Assembly (NCBI RefSeq): GCF_900112895.1 | Contig: NZ_FONL01000017.1 | Coordinates: 1-35,694 of the forward strand | Direction of reading: 5' to 3' | Length of the DNA: 35,694 bases | Origin: Succiniclasticum ruminis DSM 9236 | GTDB taxonomy: Bacteria; Bacillota; Negativicutes; Acidaminococcales; Acidaminococcaceae | The notes under the pieces: generated by a model | The model's input: the letters and a program-made list of their open reading frames with translations, nothing else | Told to the model about the DNA's origin: nothing | Databases searched by the model: none | Translations under genes and position numbers: made by a program | In this document: positions 6,914-14,306 of the stretch, in pieces | Layout: each line of letters opens with the position of its first letter | How positions within the stretch are numbered: the first letter of the stretch is position 1

Positions 6914-6946
6914 ACGCAATTGAATCTTTTAATACTACAATTGCGT
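6914..6946. promoter_or_regulatory. 9-bp inverted repeat between xis and the divergent HTH gene (candidate operator)
   Basis: ACGCAATTG (6914-6922) and its exact reverse complement (6938-6946) are separated by 15 bases, a centre spacing close to two helical turns. It lies in the divergent promoter region and so could be the operator of the 7011 regulator or a related repressor. Confidence 0.5.
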
Positions 6947-7010
6947 TTCTAGTTAGATTGTAATAAAAAATAATGTATCATGTCAATAGGGTCACGAAGG
7001 TAAAAAATTT

Positions 7011-7634
7011 ATGAAAAGATTGTCTGATTTCGTAAAAGAAATAATTCCTGTAAGGCTGGCCGCTGTAAGAAATGCTTACGGGATCCCACTCAAAGAAGTA
7101 TCCTGGTTATGCGAGGATACCAGCATATCAGCCCTTACCGCGTGGGAATCCGGATCCAGAACGCCTGCAGTAGATGGCCTATTTGACTTTGCTGTCAGCT
7201 TTGGTGTTTCACCGAATTGGTTATATGGCGCCAGCAAATCTCCCTATGATCCTGAATTTTTGCTATATGCAGAATCAACAAAGGGAGTTTACGAGTCTTT
7301 TCTTTCCAGATTTATTGATACCCATATGTTTATCTATAGGGCCCGAGAAGATGAACTCATCGCCAGAGCTCATGCATATGACTCTGTGGATACACGCGTT
7401 TCTACGTTTTCACTCGAGGCAAGAGCTAATCTATTGGTGTTGATTCCCTATTGGTATAAATTGGGAAAAGAAACACTCGCAAATCCCGACATAAAAAAAC
7501 AACTCCGCTATAAAATGGCGGAGCGTTTGAACAAATGCGAGAGGTCGATTTCAATGATACTACTTACCGGCGAAGCATCATGTATCATTGCCACGGAAGA
7601 GTGCATGGATTCACAAGCCCAAATCAACGTATAG
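7011..7634 (+). CDS. HTH (Cro/CI-type) regulator, 207 aa, divergent from int-xis
   Basis: The helix-turn-helix spans residues about 15-75 (SALTAWESGSRTPAVDGLFD ... FGVSPNWLYGASKSPYDPEF) and is homologous to the regulator at 4485. As in that paralogue, the first helices (YGIPLKEVSWLCEDTS) differ from the standard repressor pattern. The C-terminal 130 residues are mostly helical, with no LexA-type peptidase motif. AAGG 10 bases before ATG supports the start. It is divergent from xis-int across the 9-bp inverted repeat, the usual place of a repressor controlling integration and excision. This role is inferred from position. Confidence 0.8.
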   Translation: MKRLSDFVKEIIPVRLAAVRNAYGIPLKEVSWLCEDTSISALTAWESGSRTPAVDGLFDFAVSFGVSPNWLYGASKSPYDPEFLLYAESTKGVYESFLSRFIDTHMFIYRAREDELIARAHAYDSVDTRVSTFSLEARANLLVLIPYWYKLGKETLANPDIKKQLRYKMAERLNKCERSISMILLTGEASCIIATEECMDSQAQINV

Positions 7635-7706
7635 GCGGTCGCGTTTCATACCTCCATCAGCAAATCACTGCCATATTGCTACAGGCAGCAAATTCATCAA
7701 AAACAA

Positions 7707-7756
7707 AAAAACTGCACCAATATCATTGCTATGATACGGGTGCAGTTTTTGTTTAG
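7707..7756. terminator. Bidirectional intrinsic terminator
   Basis: AAACTGCACC pairs with GGTGCAGTTT, and TATCAT-TGCT-ATGATA forms the top of the stem. It has T runs in both directions (GTTTTTGTTT rightward; TTTTTTTG leftward). It can stop both the HTH transcript and the leftward ATPase transcript. The remaining bases to 7925 hold no gene that I can see. Confidence 0.8.
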
Positions 7757-7925
7757 CTGTATTACCCCACATTCCACGGGGCAAAAGAAATTACCGATAA
7801 CAAAGAACGCCTGTTTTTATGCAAAATCAAAGCCCAGCCAAAATGAGAACATCATTAACTTAAGAAATTCAGAGAAAAAAATAGACTCTGCTTATTCTAT
7901 ATAGTAGCTTGGTTTTTTTGTCCAC

Positions 7926-9458
7926 TTAATTTGTATTTGGCCGTGAGAGATTAATTCCCAACTCGGCCCATGTTTTCGCCTCAAAATTGTAATTTTTGTC
8001 GTTAGCATCTCTCATCGTGTTTACTATTTTAATTAATGATTTAACAGACTCTGGGTTCCTTTCAGCAACTAATATACCTTTATTAGGGATAATTCCATCG
8101 AACACAAGTCCATCCCAATACATTCGGAGTTGATAAACATCTTTGCTGGTTGTGGTTTCCTTTTTACCTTCATAAATGGTAACCCCATAAGAGGTTTTTT
8201 CATATAAATCTATCCTAACTCTATCTTTGTTTTCTCCCGTACTTTTAAAAACTTGCATTTCAGTCGTTATTAATTTGTTCGGATCAGGATTAAACAGCTC
8301 CTTGTTTTTTCGCAATTCTTCAAACAAATCAGTTTCATGATCGGCCAGGGACAAATCCTTTTTTGGTTCAGGCATATTTGATTTTACCCAGGAATAGAGT
8401 TTCTCAAGTTTGGGGTCCCCTTCGCGCAATCCATTTTTAGATGTACGGGTTTTCGGCAGATAATCTTTGTTTTGGGACTTGAGATTGAGTACAACAAGAA
8501 GATAATTGTAAGAATTGTGTTTTTCAATACCCCAAATTTCCTTAAAAAGATTATAACAGAGAACTCTACCGTTAATACGGATTTCAACTCCAGATGATGA
8601 CATATTTTTCATATAATATTTTCTGGTTGTGGAATTATCAAATTCTTTCCTTAATGATTTTTCGTTAATACGTCCAAATTTATACTCAATATCAACTTTC
8701 CCAGAGCCTAAATCCACTTGTTCCATGCCTGATCCAGGTTTAATAAAATCTGCCCAGTCTGGTTCAACAGCACCCACAACCTTTCTCTCTTTTATCCCGT
8801 CACTATTTTCAATACTCATTGTGATGCTTGCGCCACCAGATGCAATAACTCCAGCATATATGAATCCGATATCTTCGCAAAGGATATCAGCCATTGTTCG
8901 GAACGAGGTTACACCTCCTCGAATTCCTCTTGCTGTGGTTTTGAACATTTCCCAACTACAAGTAAACCTAACCAAAGTGCCAGAACCACTAAGTTGGCCA
9001 GGCCAGGCTTCATTTGCGCAAACAAGTGCCTGGAAGTCATGGATTTTATAAGGAGCTGAAATCTTTTTGAAAGAGTTATTATCATAATCTTCATCTGTTC
9101 TTGTATATACTTCCCATGAGGAGTTCTCGGGATTTGCAGAAGCTAACGCATGTTTTAAACCAAAACCATGTTCATTAAGAGGGGATTCTCCTGCGTTCGT
9201 ATTTCCCAAAGTAAATGCTTCATCAAGTTTTTTTATTCCAGTGCCTGAATCTTCTATCGAAATTTCAACCTGATTAGTTGATTGTAATTCTTTTAAACTA
9301 ACAATAAGATTTCTGTTAACTGAAGGATTTGCGGCAAAATTTGAAATGCTATTGTCAAGGAATTCGTTAATTATTTGCCCGAGATTGTCAAAATGCCCAC
9401 CAATCCCAGCCCATAATTCTTCTGCACTTGGCTGATTATTAATTGTTATAATATTCAT
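7926..9458 (-). CDS. MORC-like GHKL ATPase with probable C-terminal PD-(D/E)XK nuclease domain, 510 aa
   Basis: The N-terminus is a Bergerat/GHKL ATPase: the N box INEFLDNS (residues 30-37) has the catalytic Glu32 and the Mg-binding Asn36, the first glycine motif is EDSGTGI (69-75) and the second is NEHGFGLKHA (95-104). A transducer-like region follows. Near the end, VRIDLY (Asp417) and IYEGKKE (Glu430, Lys432), then YQL, fit the D...E-x-K core of PD-(D/E)XK nucleases. The architecture resembles prokaryotic MORC/MutL-like ATPases linked to restriction and phage defence. This is family knowledge, and the nuclease reading is inference from motifs. The start at 9458 has AGGAG 8 bases upstream. 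An upstream TTG has none. It is a single gene beside the integrase module, so a stand-alone defence gene is plausible. Confidence 0.8.
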   Translation of the reverse strand: MNIITINNQPSAEELWAGIGGHFDNLGQIINEFLDNSISNFAANPSVNRNLIVSLKELQSTNQVEISIEDSGTGIKKLDEAFTLGNTNAGESPLNEHGFGLKHALASANPENSSWEVYTRTDEDYDNNSFKKISAPYKIHDFQALVCANEAWPGQLSGSGTLVRFTCSWEMFKTTARGIRGGVTSFRTMADILCEDIGFIYAGVIASGGASITMSIENSDGIKERKVVGAVEPDWADFIKPGSGMEQVDLGSGKVDIEYKFGRINEKSLRKEFDNSTTRKYYMKNMSSSGVEIRINGRVLCYNLFKEIWGIEKHNSYNYLLVVLNLKSQNKDYLPKTRTSKNGLREGDPKLEKLYSWVKSNMPEPKKDLSLADHETDLFEELRKNKELFNPDPNKLITTEMQVFKSTGENKDRVRIDLYEKTSYGVTIYEGKKETTTSKDVYQLRMYWDGLVFDGIIPNKGILVAERNPESVKSLIKIVNTMRDANDKNYNFEAKTWAELGINLSRPNTN

Positions 9459-9851
9459 AATCACATCTCCTAATAAATACTTATACAATCCTAAAAATCT
9501 ATAAAATAATATTAAACTATTAGTTCGACGTTTAACAGGTAAAACCTTTTTTTCATAGTTTGTCGCTGTATATTCTATTCATTTAAAAGTTTTAAGTTTG
9601 TTTCTCATTATCTGGATAAAAAGTTGCAACAGGCATCATATGCGCAATACAGTCACCTTTGCAAATTTTAACCGTTCCCTTGTCATATAAATTGTTCTAA
9701 TCTGATACTATTGATCTGTCAATTCGTCTATACTCATGAACCTTTTGCGGATTCATTTTTTCGTTGTAAGTGTTTTGCAAAAAGATTTTTTACCTTTTCC
9801 CTGGAATAAGTTACTTAATGACATTAGCCAAAATGATTGGTTGGGCTTTTA
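9459..9851. other. AT-rich gene-free stretch
   Basis: This holds the long leader of the ATPase gene. The minus strand carries TTGACA at about 9714-9719 and several AT-rich -10-like boxes, but no pair with convincing spacing. A 62-codon rightward frame at 9736 runs into the phosphoesterase gene and has no ribosome site. I see no repeat or RNA gene. Confidence 0.4.
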
Positions 9852-10379
9852 TCATTTAAAAAACACCATTATCGTATCCAGGCTCACAGGTGCGAACCCG
9901 TTAGCATCTACACCCACGTCATAACGGTTGATTCCAGCCTGCTTCTGCTGGTAATTATATATAGCTTTATTATGTTGATGCCCATGCAGATGAATAGCTC
10001 CCTTATAATAATCCGCCCATTCTTCTACCGGGTAATGAAATAATACAAATTTCTGGCTGTTCCAGACCGGTTCATGATAGTCCTTCACCCACCGGAACAC
10101 CCACGAATACTGCTGCCATGCCTCGTTATCAGCAAACCGGTCGTGGTTGCCACGTATCAGATACTTTACGCCTTTCAATTGAGAAAGCATGGCAAAGGCT
10201 TTCTCCGGGCCTTCCATGGTAACGTCACCCAGGATATACACCTCATCGTCAGGGGCAACAATGTTGTTCCAGTTAGCAATTAACTTTTCGTTCATCATAT
10301 CAACGTTTTTGAAAGGTCTATTACAATGACGAATGATTTTTTCGTGATAAAAATGTAAATCCGAAGTAAAAAAAATCAT
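9852..10379 (-). CDS. Calcineurin-like metallophosphoesterase of phage type, 175 aa
   Basis: All metal-binding motifs of the family are present in order: DLHFYH near the N-terminus (SDLHF), LGDV, GNHD, FHYP and HLHGHQH. The length fits the small single-domain phosphoesterases common in phages and mobile elements of Firmicutes. It should hydrolyse a phosphomonoester or diester with two metal ions in the cytoplasm. The substrate is unknown, and nucleotide or RNA repair are only possibilities. The ribosome site is weak. It is followed 20 bases upstream in the genome by another small leftward gene, so probably the same transcript. Confidence 0.85.
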   Translation of the reverse strand: MIFFTSDLHFYHEKIIRHCNRPFKNVDMMNEKLIANWNNIVAPDDEVYILGDVTMEGPEKAFAMLSQLKGVKYLIRGNHDRFADNEAWQQYSWVFRWVKDYHEPVWNSQKFVLFHYPVEEWADYYKGAIHLHGHQHNKAIYNYQQKQAGINRYDVGVDANGFAPVSLDTIMVFFK

Positions 10380-10399
10380 TTTCTAACACCAGACTCTAT

Positions 10400-10717
10400 C
10401 TATACTTCACGCTTGCATCTATGAAAATTACGCAGAAAATCTGCATCTTCTTTACTGATTTCTCTGCTCTGCAAAGGTTCGTCTATACCAAGATACTTCT
10501 CCCGCAGATATTCCGCTACATCTTTATCTATCAGTCCATCCCAGTATGCACCATTAATCGAGCCATAGATTTCATCTTGCAAACAATCCATGTGCCAGCA
10601 TTTTTCTCCTGTTTCTTGTTCTTTCCTTATCGCTTCTATATACGCATCTATATCATGCTTTAAAAATGCGGGCAACGTATTTTCATCTATCTTATTCATT
10701 TCCTCAATTTCATACAT
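10400..10717 (-). CDS. Hypothetical protein, 105 aa
   Basis: No family is recognised. The product is acidic and helical (MYEIEEMNKIDENTLPAFLK ... CLQDEIYGSINGAYWDGLID ... EDADFLRNFHRCKREV), without membrane segments. ATG 10717 is chosen. A GTG at 10726 in the same frame is possible, and neither has a good ribosome site. It lies in a run of three leftward genes (10781, 10400, 9852) that look like one accessory transcript. Small proteins of this look are frequent on phage and ICE modules. Confidence 0.55.
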   Translation of the reverse strand: MYEIEEMNKIDENTLPAFLKHDIDAYIEAIRKEQETGEKCWHMDCLQDEIYGSINGAYWDGLIDKDVAEYLREKYLGIDEPLQSREISKEDADFLRNFHRCKREV

Positions 10718-10780
10718 TTGTTTCACCGCTTATCTAATATCTTTAAAAGGAGGCTTAGATTTGTCTTCTGAAAGTTAGTC

Positions 10781-11452
10781 TTATACTTCGTCCCCATCGT
10801 CATCAAGGTACTCTTGATCATCAACTCCCAAGAACTCCAATAAATCATCGAAATTATAGGGAAATGAGTTGCTGCCATAAATATGGACAGGTTTCCTGTT
10901 TCCCTCATACTCGATGTCGATGCTCCACTGTGTGCCGTCCAGCATCGGACTTGCATAATTTTTCTTCCATTCACCAATATGTAATTCGGCAAGTCCTTCC
11001 AAAAAATTCTCCTTGGTAACCGGCTCATAGACCGGAAAATCAAAAGGTTTCTGACGAAAGCTGTGGCGCAAATCAAGAAGTACTTTTTCTCCAACAATCG
11101 TATAACTACGAGTCTCATAACCATTGAAGAAGCCGCCGTATTCAAATTCAAATTTCTTCATCAACCTGAGTGATTCATTAAACTCTTGACCCTTCATCTC
11201 TGCCTTCGTCGGCTTGTACTCTCCGCCAACTTCCGCATAAGCAATCTTCGCTCGTTCCAAATACTCCCTATTAACTTTGATTTGCGTCAGCGGGCTGGGC
11301 TCGCACATTTTTTCCGAAAGCACATCGTTACTTTCAGCGATTTTTATGAGTCTTTTGATTTCTCGTTTTAAAGATTGAATCTCCCGAAAAAGTTCTCCTG
11401 CGCTCTTTCCTTTCAGATTATCTTCGTAATATGTTTCAGGGCTGATCATCAT
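10781..11452 (-). CDS. Conserved hypothetical protein of Firmicutes mobile DNA, 223 aa
   Basis: The N-terminus is a coiled-coil-like charged helix (GELFREIQSLKREIKRLIKI). It is followed by CEPSPLTQIKVNREYLERAK and a beta-rich C-terminal half with FGGFFNGYETR-like, LLDLRHSFRQKPFDFPV and IYGSNSFPYNFDDLLEFLGV. I recall the pattern from hypothetical proteins in gut Firmicutes. No function is established that I can name. It is soluble and ends in an acidic tail (DDDGDEV). GAGGAAG 8 bases upstream fixes ATG 11452. An extended -10 box (TGATAAAAT on the minus strand, 11542-11550) may serve as promoter. Confidence 0.7.
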   Translation of the reverse strand: MMISPETYYEDNLKGKSAGELFREIQSLKREIKRLIKIAESNDVLSEKMCEPSPLTQIKVNREYLERAKIAYAEVGGEYKPTKAEMKGQEFNESLRLMKKFEFEYGGFFNGYETRSYTIVGEKVLLDLRHSFRQKPFDFPVYEPVTKENFLEGLAELHIGEWKKNYASPMLDGTQWSIDIEYEGNRKPVHIYGSNSFPYNFDDLLEFLGVDDQEYLDDDGDEV

Positions 11453-11692
11453 AGTCTACACTTCCTCTCTATTTCAGGTTTTATAATGTTATCCTTCACG
11501 TTGTCTTCTGCATCAGAGGCTCCGTTGTTTCCGTTGTTTCTATTTTATCACATTTTGCTGTCCAAAAGTTTCCCCCCACAGCGACAAATTTCAAAACCCT
11601 GCCAGCCCAGCTGTGAAGCGGGTTGCAGGGATTCGCTATTTTTGTCGTGTAAAATTTTACATCTTTGTTTATTTTATACTCAATGCCTAATC
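11453..11692. other. Gene-free leader region with nested hairpin
   Basis: CGACAAA (11582-11588) pairs with TTTGTCG (11641-11647), enclosing CCCTGC (11597-11602) paired with GCAGGG (11625-11630). Read leftward, the inner stem is followed by TTTT, so it can act as a terminator for leftward transcription such as the RNA candidate at 11693-11879. A nine-base unit CCGTTGTTT is repeated in tandem at about 11522-11540. No gene is seen. Confidence 0.45.
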
Positions 11693-11879
11693 AATAAAAG
11701 TCCTTCACAGCTCGGCGTTCCTGCTTCCAATGCAGGGGCTGCCATGAAGGACTTTTTTTAGGTACTTCTCCCGGTCGTTTCCGGGTTATTGACCCGGGCG
11801 TAAAGGAGCAAGCACCTATTGAAGCAGATGCCACGATGCGCAATGTACCCCGCCGGCCCAACGTCCGAAACGACTCTGC
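11693..11879 (-). ncRNA. Candidate structured noncoding RNA, family not recognised
   Basis: The minus strand carries a good promoter just upstream (11886-11914). The following 190 bases are markedly GC-rich compared with their surroundings and full of pairing. GTCGTTT near the 5' end matches AAACGAC about 100 bases later. Between them CCGGGT-CAATA-ACCCGG forms a tight hairpin. The 3' end is a long hairpin of AAGTCCTTCA with TGAAGGACTT (11696-11759). That last hairpin has seven T on its rightward side and four T leftward, so it may terminate both strands. The rod-like pairing recalls 6S RNA, but I do not see enough to name it, and no SRP, tmRNA or RNase P signature is present. Confidence 0.4.
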
Positions 11880-11885
11880 CAGATT

Positions 11886-11914
11886 ATTATAGAACAAATA
11901 ACAGAAGAAATCAA
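11886..11914 (-). promoter_or_regulatory. Promoter of the candidate RNA
   Basis: On the minus strand TTGATT (11909-11914), 17 bases, TATAAT (11886-11891). It lies directly after the stop of the XRE gene and does not serve an obvious protein gene. Confidence 0.6.
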
Positions 11915-11924
11915 GCAACCGTTA

Positions 11925-12278
11925 CTATTCATTCATCTTCCTGTACTCCGGCATCTGTGATAAACCTTTCACCGCAGCAACCGTCAGCGCGTGACCCTGG
12001 TCGTTCAAATTTCGGAAATCGGTGATGAGTTCCTTTTCCATCACCATGGCTGACTCATCAACCAGCGGCGGAAAAAAATCAGAAACGCTTGCACCCGTAA
12101 TTTTCGCTATCATATATAATTGCTGCATGGTAGGCTCCCTGTCGCCTTTTTCCCATGATGCCTCAGTATTGTGAGCTGCATCTACCTTTTCTGCCAGCTC
12201 TGCCTGCGTCCAATGCATCTTTTTTCTGTATTCTTTAATCTTGGCACCTATATAGGCCCTTACATTTATAATTTCCAT
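11925..12278 (-). CDS. XRE-family transcriptional regulator, 117 aa
   Basis: A standard Cro/CI helix-turn-helix occupies residues about 8-66: IKEYRKKMHWTQAELAEKVD, then the recognition helix in AHNTEASWEKGDREPTMQQL and the closing ITGASVSDFF. The C-terminal 45 residues are a helical tail (LITDFRNLNDQGHALTVAAV), probably for dimerisation. AAGGAG 7-8 bases before ATG 12278 fixes the start. It lies at the edge of the accessory region next to the tRNA gene, where prophage-type repressors are common, but it has no divergent partner here. A TTGACT at 12348-12353 (minus strand) could be its -35 box with a poor -10. The target is unknown. Confidence 0.85.
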   Translation of the reverse strand: MEIINVRAYIGAKIKEYRKKMHWTQAELAEKVDAAHNTEASWEKGDREPTMQQLYMIAKITGASVSDFFPPLVDESAMVMEKELITDFRNLNDQGHALTVAAVKGLSQMPEYRKMNE

Positions 12279-12500
12279 CTTTTTTCTCCTTAACCATTAA
12301 AAGGTTTTTGCGGTTCTACTCTTCCCTATCGTTTCATTTTTATTATTAGTCAATATTTTAATTTTTTTCAATAAAAACAACGTTAAACATCTTAAAACAC
12401 GGCATTTTAGTTAAAGCCAGCATTTGTGCGGATTTAAGTACTATAAAAATCATTTGCTACAAAAATGCTACAAAAAACATTGTTTAGAACAATAAGAGCT
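12279..12500. other. AT-rich stretch at the accessory/core boundary with 11-bp tandem repeat
   Basis: TGCTACAAAAA occurs twice in tandem at 12455-12465 and 12466-12476. Similar motifs are often seen at ends of elements inserted by tyrosine recombinases, but that is only suggestive. No gene is seen between the XRE gene and the tRNA terminator. Confidence 0.4.
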
Positions 12501-12541
12501 AAAAAAAAGCAGCCACACAGGTTCTGAAACCCGCATGGCTG
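12501..12541 (-). terminator. Intrinsic terminator of tRNA-Ala
   Basis: On the minus strand CAGCCA-TGCGGGTT pairs with AACCTGTG-TGGCTG around a 4-base loop (12510-12541). It is followed by C and eight T (plus-strand A run 12501-12508), 14 bases after the tRNA 3' end. Confidence 0.85.
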
Positions 12542-12554
12542 TTGGCTTTTGATG

Positions 12555-12630
<76 letters not shown>

Positions 12631-12685
12631 AAAAGCTTTACAAACGATATTATACGGAAAAAAGCATCCTTTGTCAATAGCATTC

Positions 12686-13108
12686 TCACCAAATCGAAGG
12701 TTTCATTCTGTGATACAACGTTTCATACTTTGTTCCGGCAATACCTTTCCATTCCGCGTCGATAAAACGCTGATCAGACGTCTTGACTTTTTTGTTCTTC
12801 CTGTCTGCCTGGTAAGCACGGATAATCCTGTATTTCCCGGTTCCGTAATCCATAACTACCGCTTCATAAAAATAGGAATGCGTCACGCCCTTCTGATTGG
12901 GAATAAAGGTCACGAACCAAAGGCCGATTTGTTTATCTCCTTCATGATGTACTTCCATGTGATTATAAAAGTCCTGAACTTCTATTGAGTTTTCCACCCG
13001 TGTCTGCACCGGTGTCCATGTTTTCTTTTTCAGCTTGCTTTTTTCCGCAAAGCATACGCCTGTAAACAGCAGTGTAAAAATAAGTGAAAGCGTTAGTATT
13101 TTTTTCAT
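12686..13108 (-). CDS. Small secreted protein of unknown function, 140 aa
   Basis: MKKILTLSLIFTLLFTGVCF followed by A and then EKSK is a clear Sec signal peptide, with signal peptidase I cleavage probable after residue 21. The mature part is basic and beta-rich (SIEVQDFYNHMEVHHEGDKQ, GLWFVTFIPNQ, YRIIRAYQADRKNKKVKTSD), and no family is recognised. It should be periplasmic in a diderm Negativicute. GGAGG 8 bases upstream fixes the start at 13108. A longer frame back to 13258 has no ribosome site. The promoter is at 13214-13242. The gene is monocistronic and divergent from the zinc-ribbon gene. Confidence 0.8.
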   Translation of the reverse strand: MKKILTLSLIFTLLFTGVCFAEKSKLKKKTWTPVQTRVENSIEVQDFYNHMEVHHEGDKQIGLWFVTFIPNQKGVTHSYFYEAVVMDYGTGKYRIIRAYQADRKNKKVKTSDQRFIDAEWKGIAGTKYETLYHRMKPSIW

Positions 13109-13213
13109 GTCAATTTCCTCCTGCAGTTTAATTTTACAATATTTCCCGGGAAATTGCATCACCTTACACCATAATATTTTTTTAGAGGCTGCATTTACAG
13201 ATATCTGCCCGAT

Positions 13214-13242
13214 AGTATAGAATATAATTGAGAGATTTACAA
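13214..13242 (-). promoter_or_regulatory. Promoter of the secreted-protein gene
   Basis: On the minus strand TTGTAA (13237-13242), 17 bases, TATACT (13214-13219). It gives a leader of roughly 100 bases. Confidence 0.55.
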
Positions 13243-13381
13243 AATCTTTTGACGACAAGTTTTTTTATAAACAATAGATAGTATGTGTTTAATTTCTTTT
13301 TTACAGAAGTCTTGTTGTTATTCTGTACTAAGTTTTTTCATATTTAATTTTACATAAACTGTAAGCGAGGAGGAAACAATC

Positions 13382-14236
13382 ATGGCTAATTTTTGCGAAA
13401 ACTGCGGTTCGCCCTTAAAGAGCGAAAATAAATTCTGCCCGAATTGCGGAGCTCCGGTAAAGCAAACTGAACCGGCAGTACCGGCAACCCCCGTTACACC
13501 CAGTTCACTGCCGGAAGATGCTGCGGTGAATACATCTCCGGCAAATGCCCCGACCGGTAATCCTTCCACAACATCTGCAGTTTCCGACACTTCTTCCGCA
13601 GTAACCGGTGCTGCCGGTGCCGCAACAGCTGCAACGTTGGGAGCAATTCATCCGGACCCGGTTCCTGAAAAACCGCAGGATGCTTTCGTCCCTCCCCGGG
13701 AGCAGACACCCCCAGACCCTCAGCCTTTTCATGAAGAAGCGTCAAAAGACAACGGGCCTTCGCATTCTTCTCTGCGGCAGGAAGCTGAACAGGCCTTTCC
13801 ACATACTGATTACATCCACAAAGAAGAATTTTCCCGGGGCGGAACAGGTCCCAAATACGAACCGGACAAAGACCTCCAGTCCATGTTCCTGCGTTACGAC
13901 AACCGCCTGAACCGCAAGCGTTACTTCTTCCGCGGCCTCGCACTTGGAGCAGCCGCTTCAATCATTACAAATTTAATTACCATGGTCGCCGTTTCAATGA
14001 ACAGCAGTGCAATCGCCATGCTGGGAACCATTATTTCGATTGCTGCCGTAATCCCCAGTTTCATGCTTATAATCCGGCGTCTGCACGATTTGAACCGCCC
14101 TGCCTGGTGGTGCATCGGTGTGTTCGTGCCGTTAGTAAATCTTGTTTTGGGAATCTACCTTCTGTTCTTCAAAGGAACGGACGGCCCCAACGATTACGGC
14201 CCCGACCCGCTGGAAGTACCGGGTGGTTTGCTCTAG
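13382..14236 (+). CDS. Zinc-ribbon and DUF805 membrane protein, 284 aa
   Basis: The N-terminal 25 residues form a zinc ribbon with two CxxC knuckles (FCENCGSPL and FCPNCGAPV). A long Pro/Ala/Thr-rich linker follows (about residues 28-150). The C-terminal DUF805 domain starts at LRYDNRLNRKRYFFR. It has three to four membrane helices and the diagnostic RRLHDLNRPAWW and FFKGTDGPNDYGPDP segments. DUF805 proteins are inner-membrane proteins of unknown function. The ribbon-linker fusion is common in Firmicutes. The start follows GAGGAGG with suitable spacing. It stands alone upstream of dpaL, with about 70 bases between them. Confidence 0.9.
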   Translation: MANFCENCGSPLKSENKFCPNCGAPVKQTEPAVPATPVTPSSLPEDAAVNTSPANAPTGNPSTTSAVSDTSSAVTGAAGAATAATLGAIHPDPVPEKPQDAFVPPREQTPPDPQPFHEEASKDNGPSHSSLRQEAEQAFPHTDYIHKEEFSRGGTGPKYEPDKDLQSMFLRYDNRLNRKRYFFRGLALGAAASIITNLITMVAVSMNSSAIAMLGTIISIAAVIPSFMLIIRRLHDLNRPAWWCIGVFVPLVNLVLGIYLLFFKGTDGPNDYGPDPLEVPGGLL

Positions 14237-14306
14237 TTATTACACAGTAAGCATAAGAAGTTTCTTCTTTACTTAACCACTGAAACAATAGCGGAGAATG
14301 ATTCAT

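Noticed and set aside
9736-9924. 62-codon rightward frame before the phosphoesterase
   Set aside because: No ribosome site, and it runs into the 3' end of an unambiguous gene on the other strand.
11691-11918. 75-codon leftward frame across the RNA candidate
   Set aside because: No ATG or ribosome site, no recognisable domain, and it covers strong hairpins better explained as RNA.
13494-13961. 155-codon frame opposite the zinc-ribbon gene
   Set aside because: Antisense to a gene with clear CxxC ribbons and DUF805 domain. Composition is typical of a shadow frame.
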